Part shown: positions 15,617-24,507 of the stretch, in pieces | How the letters are laid out: the number at the start of each line of letters is the position of its first letter | Numbering within the stretch: the first letter of the stretch is position 1 | NCBI GenBank assembly: GCA_963737365.1 | Contig: CAVTSD010000001.1 | Location: 124,001 to 188,000, forward strand | DNA length: 64,000 bases | Reading direction: 5' to 3' | Source: Roseiarcus sp963737365 | GTDB taxonomy: Bacteria > Pseudomonadota > Alphaproteobacteria > Rhizobiales > Beijerinckiaceae | Notes under the pieces: model-generated | What the model was told of the DNA's origin: nothing | What the model saw: only the letters and a program-made list of their open reading frames with translations | Databases searched by the model: none | Made by a program: the position numbers and the translations under genes

Positions 15617-18600
15617 CTAAGAATGGTTATGAACAAAGGCGAAGGGTTCTCGGCCGCCGGGCGGCTCGTCGAAATAATTTTGACGCAGGGTGCTCTCGCT
15701 CAGGGCGAGGCGGTAAGCGTTTTGTCGGTTGACGAAGTCCGGATTGCTCAGGCGCTTGCGGACGAAATAACGAACCGCGGATTCCTGTAAGTCGATCAGG
15801 AGCGTGCAGCCGCCGCGGTAGGGGAACAGGCTCGCGTCGCGCAATGTCTGCGTGATCTCGACGACGAGGTCGGTGCGGCTCTGGCCGTCGGGCCCAATTC
15901 GCCGCGCCGGCCGCACGGAATGAACCTCGATGCCGGCGAGAACGCCTGTCACCTGGCCGATCTGTCGCGGTCCAGGCGTCCGATCAAATCCGAGTGCATC
16001 GAATTCTTCGTCCGAGACGCGCTTCGGATCGATCAGCCAGTCATGGAACATTGCGGCGTTCTGACTCGCGGTGTCGTAGGCCGCGCGGCGGTCGCCGTCG
16101 AGACTCCAGTTCAAGTCGAGCCTCGAGAGGATCTCTTTAAGGTTTTCAAGCGGCAGCGGAGGGGATTCCCAAACCAGATTATCGGGCGAGAGATTGCGGA
16201 CGCCGGACGGATAAATTCCCCGATCGCGGAAAGCGGCGACGAAGGCGACCCGATAGTTGCGCGGATCGTCGGGAACGAGGTCGCGATCGGCGGTGATGAG
16301 CGCGCGCAGATAGTCGCCGAAGGTGATGTCAATCGGCGGACAATAGTCGAGCGCCCGGATGCACATGCGCAGAACCTGGCCCGCGACCTTGCCGGCTTCG
16401 TCCGCCATGCGACCCGCGAGATCGGCAGGAATGTCGCCTTTCGGCAGGACGCCGGTGCCGCTCGTCGCCAGCCGGGTCAGGTCGGCTACGCGCGCCTTAT
16501 AAATCGCAAGGAAAGCGGCGAAGACCGCCGAAACCAGCACGGAGCCCAGCGCGTGCGCTTCCTTGGTTGGATCGTAGTTTGTTCGTTCTGGCGGGGCAGG
16601 CTTCCACCTATTCAAAGCCGCGTCGAAGGTTCCGATTGCGTCGCGCAGCGCGCCATAGTTGCCATTCATCGCCTGGCCGAACTGCACCGCCAGTTTGGCA
16701 AGGAGATTTTCCTGGCTGAGATCGCCGCTCGTCTTTTTGATCTGATCCAGGAGCGCTTCACGGAGCGTGAAGTGCTGGAACAGCGCGACGATGTCGGCGA
16801 AGGCTTCATGGAAGGCGAGAACGTCCGGATTGGTCGGCTCGATGAAGCGGCGATGCAGGCCGTCGAGCAGCGCGTGCGTGGTCTCGTGCGCGACGACGTC
16901 GTGGGATAGCGCGCCGAACACCATGCCGTGCGGCAGCCCGAGACCAGCCGTAGCCTCTGTAGCCTTGAAGTAGCCGAGCAGAAGCGCCTTGCGATCGGGG
17001 CTGTAGAAAGCGTTCTCAGCCCGGAGCCCGTGTGGATAGACACGGAGCCGTTGCACATAGTCGTGACGCCAGTGTCCGTCCTTGTCCTGGAACCAATGTG
17101 GCGACCACAGCGCCACGCGGCCAAGCGCCTGCTCGAAATATTCGATTGTGCGCATGACCACCGCGTAACACTGCTGTTGGTGGAACTGAGGAACAGCCTC
17201 GGAAGGCGGAAGACCGTCCTGAGGTAACAGGTGCGGATGATTAAGGTCGACTGGCGCGTAGACGCGGCTGCTGGCAGGATCGACGTCGATGACCTCGACA
17301 TATTCGCCAACCGGACCCGGCTGAAGATCTTTCTCCCACCGCACGTCGATGACCGCCTCATTGATCGCCGCGGTCGCGAGATCGGTCTTCATCGACGGGT
17401 CGATCGCGAACACCCGGAGTCGCCTGCGCGCCGGCGCGGGGATCAGCGGCTCTTTCGCGTTCTTGAGGTTGAACGCTTCGATCGCGCTCGACTTGGATGG
17501 CGGTTTCGGCGGCGGCGTGCTGGGCCGGTTCGCCTCCTCGAGCGCGTTCTTGAGGGTCGCGGAAATGCCCGGTTGCGACAATAGCGCTTCGGCGAGGTTG
17601 ACCCTGTCTTTTGGCGTCAGCTGTTCGGGATTTGTCACGCCCGCGAGCGCCGTTTCGACTGCTGCCGACTGCGAGAGTTGCAACGCCTCGAGATGCAGCA
17701 TGCGGCGGCGGCCATCCGCAGCGATCCCCAGATCCTTGCCGAGAAGAATGTCCAGGAAGGGAAAGTCGGCCGAGTCCTCTGGCTGCCGTTGCAGGGCGGC
17801 GGCCTCCGCCGGCGCGATGTCGAGCGCCGCGCGCGCCCTCACTTCGCCTTGACCCAGCCGGCGCTGTTCGTGGGCGTTGGCGGCCGCTGACTGGAATAAA
17901 GCCCGGCGAATCGCTTCGACCCGCATCCAGCCTTCGGGATAGGCGTCGACCGCGATGCGGTGAACCTGGACCCACAAGGCCGCGGCGGCGGCGACCTGAG
18001 GCGTGGCCGATGACGTCCCGGAGCCGTCCAGGTCGATCGTTGTCACGCAGCCCATGCGGGCCCAGGGGGTGTTCGGGGTCGAAGCGGAAATGGCCGTCGC
18101 CATCTTGTCGTCGGGGCCGTAATTGCCAGCCATCAGGCGCGGGGCGAGATCGGCATAGGGCGTGTGGTCCGCCATCGCACCGCAGGCCGCGACAACTCGC
18201 TTGAAGCGAGCCGGAAAGACGATGTTCCGGGTCGGCAGCTCGCCGTAATTGTTTCCCGCCGCCGTCACGATGAAGACGCCCTGATCGTAAAGTGCGTTGA
18301 CCGCCTCCGCCCACGCCTGGCAAGCGAGGCCGCCCATACTCATCGTGACGATGTCGACGCGCGTCTGCGCGTCCTGGCTGAGCTGATGGACATAGTCGAG
18401 GGCGCGCGCGATGGCGCTGTTGTAGAAGAGGACGACGCTATTGGCGACGCGCACAGGCACGACTTCGGCGGTCGGCGCGCATCCAAGCGGCGCGCCCGCG
18501 CCAATCGCCTTGCCGGCCAGGATGCCGAGCGTGCCGGTGCCATGCCCGGGATTGCTGAGCGCGCCCCACGCCATGTCTGTCGCATCGTCCGGCCGGTCCT

Positions 18601-19159
18601 CGTCGACGAAATTCTTCTGGAGGTTCCGGTTGAGAAACTCAGGCGTTGTTTGATGGTCGGAGTAGCCGGTATCCAGGTGGGCGACGCGGCTTCGACCATG
18701 CTGCGGCGCGCCCGCCTTCGCGATCGCCTGGTCGAACTGCGAATGCTCGGCGTCGCGAATCCAATAGTCCGACGGACCCAACGGAAAATCCGGATTTTGT
18801 TTGTCAGCGTCGTTGCAGCTTTTCGCGAGCTTCAGACCGACCGTGCGCGGGTCGCCGATGCGCCAGCTCTGGGCGAGATCGGGTTCCGCGAACTCGGCTC
18901 TCGCGCGTGAGACGCCGAGCCCTTGCTCCAACATCGCGTGGCATGCGTCCCAAGGATTGATGTTCGTTTCCGCGTCCGCCGTGAGAAGCTGCCAAGAAGC
19001 GGGAGGCGCGATTCCCTGGCGACTTACGCCGATGCTGTGAAACAGCGGTTCGGCCGTAAGCGTGACCGTCGCTTTCGCTGGTCCGATTGCAAGTCGGCTA
19101 GTCGGCAGGCCTGGCGCAGCCTTCACCAGATATCGCTGGCGTAACGGAGTTTCGACCAA
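15617..19159 (-). CDS. Subtilisin-like serine protease fused to a gluzincin-type metallopeptidase
   Basis: 1180 residues from a TTG at 19,157-19,159, with GGGAG upstream. An N-terminal region of about 150 residues precedes a complete S8 domain: Asp163 in VAHLDTGYSDH, His206 in PGHGTGTLGIL, the oxyanion Asn in TAAGNN and Ser383 in GSGTSSATPQVA. After a helical linker near 470-550 comes a second half with HDVVAHETTHALLDGL (HExxH zinc site, about residue 760) and FHEAFADIVALFQHF supplying the third ligand, as in thermolysin-like peptidases. No secretion signal is seen, so it probably acts in the cytosol. Two unrelated peptidase domains in one chain next to an MBL hydrolase are unusual. Both active sites look intact. 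Confidence 0.8.
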   Translation of the reverse strand: MVETPLRQRYLVKAAPGLPTSRLAIGPAKATVTLTAEPLFHSIGVSRQGIAPPASWQLLTADAETNINPWDACHAMLEQGLGVSRARAEFAEPDLAQSWRIGDPRTVGLKLAKSCNDADKQNPDFPLGPSDYWIRDAEHSQFDQAIAKAGAPQHGRSRVAHLDTGYSDHQTTPEFLNRNLQKNFVDEDRPDDATDMAWGALSNPGHGTGTLGILAGKAIGAGAPLGCAPTAEVVPVRVANSVVLFYNSAIARALDYVHQLSQDAQTRVDIVTMSMGGLACQAWAEAVNALYDQGVFIVTAAGNNYGELPTRNIVFPARFKRVVAACGAMADHTPYADLAPRLMAGNYGPDDKMATAISASTPNTPWARMGCVTTIDLDGSGTSSATPQVAAAAALWVQVHRIAVDAYPEGWMRVEAIRRALFQSAAANAHEQRRLGQGEVRARAALDIAPAEAAALQRQPEDSADFPFLDILLGKDLGIAADGRRRMLHLEALQLSQSAAVETALAGVTNPEQLTPKDRVNLAEALLSQPGISATLKNALEEANRPSTPPPKPPSKSSAIEAFNLKNAKEPLIPAPARRRLRVFAIDPSMKTDLATAAINEAVIDVRWEKDLQPGPVGEYVEVIDVDPASSRVYAPVDLNHPHLLPQDGLPPSEAVPQFHQQQCYAVVMRTIEYFEQALGRVALWSPHWFQDKDGHWRHDYVQRLRVYPHGLRAENAFYSPDRKALLLGYFKATEATAGLGLPHGMVFGALSHDVVAHETTHALLDGLHRRFIEPTNPDVLAFHEAFADIVALFQHFTLREALLDQIKKTSGDLSQENLLAKLAVQFGQAMNGNYGALRDAIGTFDAALNRWKPAPPERTNYDPTKEAHALGSVLVSAVFAAFLAIYKARVADLTRLATSGTGVLPKGDIPADLAGRMADEAGKVAGQVLRMCIRALDYCPPIDITFGDYLRALITADRDLVPDDPRNYRVAFVAAFRDRGIYPSGVRNLSPDNLVWESPPLPLENLKEILSRLDLNWSLDGDRRAAYDTASQNAAMFHDWLIDPKRVSDEEFDALGFDRTPGPRQIGQVTGVLAGIEVHSVRPARRIGPDGQSRTDLVVEITQTLRDASLFPYRGGCTLLIDLQESAVRYFVRKRLSNPDFVNRQNAYRLALSESTLRQNYFDEPPGGREPFAFVHNHS

Positions 19160-19340
19160 GGTCGCCGCTCCCTCGAAAAAAATATGAAAATGAAAACTTT
19201 AAAAACTAGCGAGAATAAGAAACCCGCATCCGGGCTATGTCAACCCTACTTCACGCGGGTCCGCGAGCATTCCCGGCGCGCGCTGGTTTCGAGATTGCGA
19301 TCATGGCGTTGGCGCCGCAGGCCTCCATGACGAGCGTGGC

Positions 19341-20828
19341 CTAGAAACGGCTAAAGGCGCTTGAAACGCTCCCGGATTCCGAAAGCGCGAGCGTCGAATC
19401 GTGCTCGTGGTGGTAGATCGGCCACTGGAGATAGCGAGCGACCGCTTCGTGCACCGCCTCTGCGTGATGGCCGCGCACCATCGCCACGTGATGCTTGAAG
19501 CCGTTCCGCGCAATGAGGCCGAGGAGCGGCCGAAGCTTCGCGACCTTGCTGACCGCGATGCCTCCGTCCATCGGGAACGGATCGTCGGTGAATTCGCCCT
19601 CGCCGACGTAGGCCTTGATCGTCCCAGCCCGGTCATCCGTCGAGACGCGGAAGAAAGTCATCGGTCCAGCCTTGACCTTGCCTTTCACCGCGCCGAAGCA
19701 ATTCTCTTTGCCGAGCACGGTGCCGAGCACGTCGAGTTCGGAAATCCCGGGCGTTTCGCCGATAAAGCTCTTCGGGAAGTTGCCGCAATGCGTGCAGACG
19801 CATTTGTCGGTCTCGCGGCCGTAGTTGTTGTCCCAGTCGAGGATCGCGGACGGGGCTTCGGCTGCGAGCGCAAGCGCGTACATTGAGATTGCGCCCATCA
19901 CGTCCACTTCGCAGGCGCTTGGGCTGAGCTTTTCGCCCATCATGCTCATGGTCACGCAGGTCGCGCAGCCGAAATTGTCCTGCAGGCTGCGCCAGCATTG
20001 GATGGCGCTCGCGTCGCACTCGTTCTCCTCGATCCAACGATCGACGGCGAGGGTCCACTTGGCCTGGCGGACAATCTTTTCCCGCTTGATGTGCGCGGGA
20101 ATGCGCCCATAAGCAGCAATCTCTTCGAGCTTCGCCTTCACTTCCGGCGCGTCGTCGCCAAGCGCCTGGGCGCTGAAGATGATCTCCGAAAGGTCGACCG
20201 TTACGACGGTGAGGCCGGACGCTTGCAGGAGCTTCTCGCTGAATCGCATCGTCTGGAACGATCCGGTGCGCGCGCCGATCGATCCGATGCGCGCATGCCT
20301 GAGGCCGCGCACGACGCGGCACGTGCGGGCGAAGCGGTCGAGATCGCGGGCAAATTCCTCGCCGCCGATGTCGCTCGTGTGGCTCGTCGTATCGGTAAAT
20401 GGGATTCCGAGCTGGTAGAAGTTGTTGGTGACCGAGAATTTGCCGCAAAACGCGTCACGTCGGCTATGGACGTCGACCTTGTCGACCTCGTCATTGCTGG
20501 TTTGAAGCAGGATCGGAACATCCAGCCGCGCCTCGGTCATAAACTCGGAAATTGCGATCTCGTCGCCGAAATTGGGTAAGCAAATGACCAGGCCGTCGAT
20601 CAAGTCGCGCTGCTCGCGAAAATGCTTGGCATAGAGGCGCGCATCCTCGCGCGACTGGACCGCGCCATTCTTCGTCGCCTCGATAGGCAGGATGCTGGTG
20701 ACGATGTTGAGGCGCTCGAGCTGAGCGATGAGTTCCTTGCGGGTCTCCAGCGCCGGGGCGCCGTTGAAAAACTCTCGACTGCCTACGATCAGTGCGAGCT
20801 TGATGGGACGAAGATTGCGTTTGCTCAC
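19341..20828 (-). CDS. L-fucose/L-arabinose isomerase family protein
   Basis: 495 residues from a GTG at 20,826-20,828. The family pattern includes SREFFNGAPALETRKELI, LICLPNFGDE-like and NNFYQLGIPF near 135, RHARIGSIGARTGSFQTMRF near 183, CWRSLQDNFGCATC near 285 and CEVDVMGAISMYAL near 315. Enzymes of this fold interconvert aldoses and ketoses with a metal ion. The gene is divergent from the sugar transport and catabolic locus that starts at 21,294 and shares its 5' control region. By context it may isomerise the imported sugar (D-apiose to D-apulose would fit the downstream kinase and transketolase). The published apiose isomerase may belong to another family, so this is tentative. Confidence 0.7.
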   Translation of the reverse strand: MSKRNLRPIKLALIVGSREFFNGAPALETRKELIAQLERLNIVTSILPIEATKNGAVQSREDARLYAKHFREQRDLIDGLVICLPNFGDEIAISEFMTEARLDVPILLQTSNDEVDKVDVHSRRDAFCGKFSVTNNFYQLGIPFTDTTSHTSDIGGEEFARDLDRFARTCRVVRGLRHARIGSIGARTGSFQTMRFSEKLLQASGLTVVTVDLSEIIFSAQALGDDAPEVKAKLEEIAAYGRIPAHIKREKIVRQAKWTLAVDRWIEENECDASAIQCWRSLQDNFGCATCVTMSMMGEKLSPSACEVDVMGAISMYALALAAEAPSAILDWDNNYGRETDKCVCTHCGNFPKSFIGETPGISELDVLGTVLGKENCFGAVKGKVKAGPMTFFRVSTDDRAGTIKAYVGEGEFTDDPFPMDGGIAVSKVAKLRPLLGLIARNGFKHHVAMVRGHHAEAVHEAVARYLQWPIYHHEHDSTLALSESGSVSSAFSRF

Positions 20829-21293
20829 TGCTCGAGGCCCTGCTTTCTGCGAGGCGACGGGGCGGAGCCCTACCGTGTCTCGCGCGTTTCCTGCGGCATC
20901 GATTTATTTCGGATGCCTCTGATTTTTTGCATTTAGAAACATTCTAGGCCGGCTGTAAAGCGCTGAAAGCCGCCAGCGACCCCACCCAAAGCGCCAAACC
21001 TCGGCCTTTAGGCGCTCTTCGCCATCGATTTCACTTCCGTCTTGACAGCGCGCCCGAAACTAAACCACATATATCGATAACAAACGATAGCAGTCGAAAT
21101 CAAATGGGAGGATTTTCCTCAAGAGCCGAGCATCCGCTTCGAGGCCTGCCTGGCGCTTAGGGCCGGAAAGTCCAAGCGCGAAGCCTAATCGAAAACGAGA
21201 TCAGCGTTCCGCATCGGCATCCAACGGAACGCGTCCGACGAGCCTCGCTCCGACGAGCCATCTTGATGCCTCATAACGATAAGGGAGGTGACA
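20829..21293. promoter_or_regulatory. Divergent control region with putative DeoR operator
   Basis: 465 bases without a gene lie between the divergent isomerase and the importer. The motif ATCGATAACAAACG at 21,073-21,086 recurs with one change at 24,448-24,461, before the second importer. A strong ribosome binding site, GGGAGGTG, precedes the ATG at 21,294. The DeoR-type gene at 23,251 is the natural candidate to bind the motif. Confidence 0.45.
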
Positions 21294-22105
21294 ATGAACT
21301 TCAGGCTCACATTGGCTGGCGCGCTTTCCGCAAGCGCGGCCATCTTCATCAGTTCCGCCCATGCGGCGGATCCTATCGCGGTCATCACGCCGTCTCATGA
21401 CAATCCGTTCTTCAAGGCGGAAGCCGACGGCGCGGAGGCCAAGGCCAAGGAACTTGGCTACGAGGTGCTTTCGCTCGTTCACGACGACGATGCGAACAAG
21501 CAATCCTAGCTCATCGACACCGCGATTGCTCGCGGGGCGAAGGCCATCGTCCTCGATAACGCTGGCGCGGACGCCACCGTAGCGGCGGTCAAGAAGGCGA
21601 AGGACGCGGGCATCCCATCCTTCCTGATCGACCGCGAAATCAATGCTTCCGGCGTCGCTCTCGCTCAGATTGTCTCCAACAATTATCAGGGCGCTCAGCT
21701 CGGGGCTCAGGCATTCGTCAAGCTGATGGGCGAAAAGGCAATTTCGTCGAGCTCGTCGGCAAGGAATCGGACACCAACGCCGGCATCCGTTCGAAGGGCT
21801 ATTACGACGTGATCGACGACTATCCGGACCTGAAAATGGTTTCGCGCCAATCGGCCAATTGGAGCCAGCCGGAAGCCTATTCGAAGATGGAGTCGATCCT
21901 TCAGGCCAATCCCAACATCAAGGGCGTCATCTCCGGCAACGACACGATGGCCCTGGGCGCTGAGGCGGCGCTGAAGGCGGCTGGTCGCAACGACGTGATC
22001 GTCGTGGGTTTCGACGGCTCGAACGATGTGCGCGATTCGATCAAGCAGGGCGGCATAAAGGCGTCGCAGCGAACGGCCACGGCGCGGGAGGGAGCGCTTT
22101 CATGA
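21294..22105 (+). pseudogene. Ribose-type ABC transporter substrate-binding protein, decayed
   Basis: A signal peptide (LTLAGALSASAAIFISSAHA) and an RbsB-type start (DPIAVITPSHDNPFFKAEADG) are followed by an in-frame TAG at 21,507-21,509, where the family has Gln (CAG to TAG). The reading continues with AIARGAKAIVLDNAGADA and shifts by one base near 21,738 into FVELVGKESDTNAGIRSKGYY and VISGNDTMALGAEAALKAAG. After SIKQGGIKAS the C-terminal segment is missing and the sequence joins a few codons just before the permease. No ATPase gene remains. A deletion from the binding protein into the end of an rbsA-type gene would explain this. The importer cannot work as sequenced. Confidence 0.85.
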
Positions 22106-23163
22106 CAGCGGCTGCTGGACAGACCCCCGCACAGCCCGTCGGCGGCTCTCTCACTCTCCACCTGATGCGGCTCCGTACGTTCATTGCGCTCTTCGCCGTT
22201 CTGATCTTTTTCGCCTTCGCCGCGCCGAATTTCCTTTCGGCCGCCAATCTCGTGCTCATGTCCAAGCACGTCGCGCTCAACGCCTTTCTTGCGATCGGCA
22301 TGACCTTTGTCGTCATCACCGGCGGCATCGACCTTTCGGTTGGCTCGATCCTCGGCTTGTGCGGCATGGTAGCGGGCGGGCTGATCCTGCACGGTATCGA
22401 TTTGCGCTTCGGCTATACGGTCTTCTTCAACGTTCCGGAGATCATCCTGATCACGTTGGCGCTCGGCGTGCTCATCGGCGCGGTCAACGGCTTCCTCATC
22501 ACTCGACTCAACGTCGCGCCCTTCATCGCGACGCTCGGCACGCTCTACGTGGCCCGGGGCGCAGCGCTCCTCATCTCCGATGGCGCGACCTTCCCCAATC
22601 TCGAAGGCGCCCCCGCTTTCGGCACCACCGGCTTCGCGTTCCTGGGCGCAGGCAAGATTCTTTACCTGCCCGTCGCGATCTGGATTCTGGTCGTTCTCGC
22701 GCTGATCGCTGCCTATCTCGCCCAGTGGACGCCGCTCGGACGGCATATCTTCATGGGCGGCGGCAATGAACGAGCCGCAGCGCTTTCCGGCATTCGCGTC
22801 AATCGCGTGAAGTTCTTCGTCTACATGTTGTCAGGCTTTTGCGCGGCGATCGTCGGCCTCGTCATTTCTTCGGAATTGATGGCCGCTCATCCGGCGACCG
22901 GCGAGACCTTTGAGCTCAACGCCATCGCTGCTGCGGTGCTTGGCGGCACGTCAATGTCGGGCGGTCGCGGCACGGTCGGGGGCACAATCATCGGCGCTTT
23001 CGTCTTCGGCATTCTATCCGACGGCGTCGTGATGATGGGGGTGAGCTCCTTTTGGCAGATGGTGATCAAGGGCGTCGTGATCATCGCCGCGGTGGTTGTC
23101 GACCAGGCGCAAAGGAAACTGCAGCAGCGCGTCGCCCTGCAACAGATGGCGCAGCTCGCGTAA
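22102..23163 (+). CDS. Ribose/erythritol-type ABC transporter permease
   Basis: 353 residues with about eight to ten membrane helices. Family signatures are VVITGGIDLSVGSILGL, then RLNVAPFIATLGTLYVARGA, IFMGGGNERAAALSGI and AVLGGTSMSGGRGTVGGT. This is the RbsC/BPD_transp_2 family, which forms the channel of group II sugar importers. GGGAGG precedes the ATG. The gene is intact, but its binding protein is broken and its ATPase absent, so it is probably an orphan on the way to loss, or it borrows components from elsewhere. Confidence 0.85.
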   Translation: MTAAAGQTPAQPVGGSLTLHLMRLRTFIALFAVLIFFAFAAPNFLSAANLVLMSKHVALNAFLAIGMTFVVITGGIDLSVGSILGLCGMVAGGLILHGIDLRFGYTVFFNVPEIILITLALGVLIGAVNGFLITRLNVAPFIATLGTLYVARGAALLISDGATFPNLEGAPAFGTTGFAFLGAGKILYLPVAIWILVVLALIAAYLAQWTPLGRHIFMGGGNERAAALSGIRVNRVKFFVYMLSGFCAAIVGLVISSELMAAHPATGETFELNAIAAAVLGGTSMSGGRGTVGGTIIGAFVFGILSDGVVMMGVSSFWQMVIKGVVIIAAVVVDQAQRKLQQRVALQQMAQLA

Positions 23164-23250
23164 TCTCAGTAGCCCAAGTCCATCCTATGCGAAGGCGGCG
23201 GGGCATGACATAACTTGAAGAATTTATGACCTAATAGTGGAATCATTGAA

Positions 23251-24141
23251 ATGCCGAAGGGCGGTGCGGCTATGAGAAGGGGGAAGTCGCCGACGCGACC
23301 GAAGTCGACCGTCGCGCGCTCGGGCCGAGCGCCGCGGCCTGCGATCGCGAGCGAGGCGCACAGCGACCTTAACAAGCTTCTTGCCGAACCGCGCCGAATG
23401 AAGATCCTGGCCTGGCTCCAGGAAGAAGGCAGCGCGCGGGTGCGCGACCTGAGGGTGGCGTTCGGAGTGTCGGAAGCCACGATCCGCCAGGACCTCGAGA
23501 AGCTGGAGAGCGACGGACATATCAACCGTCAGCACGGCGGGGCGTTTCTCCGCACCCTGCCGAAGCAGGTCGAGACGCTCTCGTTGCAGCATATGGAAAA
23601 CATCGAGAAAAAACGGAAGATTGGGGTCAAGGCGGCAAGCCTGGTCAGCGACGGGGAGACCATCATCCTCGATGCGGGTTCGACGACGACAGAAGTCGCG
23701 CACAACCTTGTTGGCCGGTCCTCGCTCACCGTCATCACCAACGCGCTCAATATCGCGCTTTTACTCGGCGCCGTGCCCGGTTATGCCGTGCACATGCCGG
23801 GAGGACAGTTCAAACCCCCAACTCTCTCCCTCAGCGGGGACAAGGCGGCCGACTATTTCCAGGATGTCCTGGCCGGTAAGCTTTTCCTCGCGACCGCGGG
23901 CGTGGCGCTCGATTCCGGCCTTACTTATCCGAGCTTCGCCGACCTCCAGCTCAAGCAGGCGATGATCAAGGCGGCTTCGCATGTGTACCTTGTCGCTGAT
24001 TCCACCAAGATCAATCGCTCGTCCTTCACCCGCCTTGGGACACTCGACGTCATCAACTCGTTCGTCACTGACGACGGAATTCGCGACGAGGACGTCCGCG
24101 CTTTCGAAAGCCGCGGGATCAAGGTGATCATCGCTGAATAG
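23251..24141 (+). CDS. DeoR-family transcriptional regulator
   Basis: 296 residues. A basic extension of about 45 residues precedes the DeoR HTH: RRMKILAWLQEEGSARVRDL, then FGVSEATIRQDLEKLESDGH. The effector domain has TIILDAGSTTTEVAHNLVG, then LTVITNALNIALLL, VHMPGG and VYLVADSTKI, the sugar-phosphate binding signatures of the family. It lies between the two importers and probably represses the locus until a sugar phosphate appears. The repeated motif ATCGATARCAAACG at 21,073 and 24,448 is its likely target (inference). Confidence 0.88.
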   Translation: MPKGGAAMRRGKSPTRPKSTVARSGRAPRPAIASEAHSDLNKLLAEPRRMKILAWLQEEGSARVRDLRVAFGVSEATIRQDLEKLESDGHINRQHGGAFLRTLPKQVETLSLQHMENIEKKRKIGVKAASLVSDGETIILDAGSTTTEVAHNLVGRSSLTVITNALNIALLLGAVPGYAVHMPGGQFKPPTLSLSGDKAADYFQDVLAGKLFLATAGVALDSGLTYPSFADLQLKQAMIKAASHVYLVADSTKINRSSFTRLGTLDVINSFVTDDGIRDEDVRAFESRGIKVIIAE

Positions 24142-24265
24142 AGCCGCCGATGGTTAACGCGGAGCGTGACCAGTCGAGGGCCGCTTGCGTGTTCAACGCA
24201 TGGCTGCGCCACGGGGTCCACTCGCCGAACAGTTTAGAGCAAATTGCCGTCGGGTCGGATCGAGG

Positions 24266-24359
24266 TCGTCATTGCGAGCAAAGCGAAACAATTTTGGGTA
24301 ACGTAGGTTGACTTACAACTCCTCGATCGCGGCGTCGCTTCGCTCCTCGCGATGACGAT
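24266..24359. repeat. REP-like imperfect inverted repeat
   Basis: GTCGTCATTGCGAGCAAAGC on the left (from 24,266) is the imperfect inverse of the right arm, which reads TCGCTTCGCTCCTCGCGATG (to 24,355). Such GTCATTGCGAGNNAAGCGA units are typical of intergenic REP elements in alphaproteobacteria. No gene lies in 24,142-24,507. Confidence 0.5.
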
Positions 24360-24447
24360 CCATCCGCTCGCTTGCCCGATCTAGGTTCAGCAGCTGTCGT
24401 TTTCGTTTTTCTTTGATCCTTAACTCGTCCCTCCTCAAACCATAAAA

Positions 24448-24461
24448 ATCGATAGCAAACG
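24448..24461. promoter_or_regulatory. Second copy of putative DeoR operator
   Basis: ATCGATAGCAAACG differs by one base from the motif at 21,073-21,086. It lies 47 bases before the start of the MalE-type binding protein gene. Confidence 0.45.
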
Positions 24462-24507
24462 CAAATATACGAAGGCATCCTGCAAGGATCATTGGGAGGA
24501 GCGAGAC

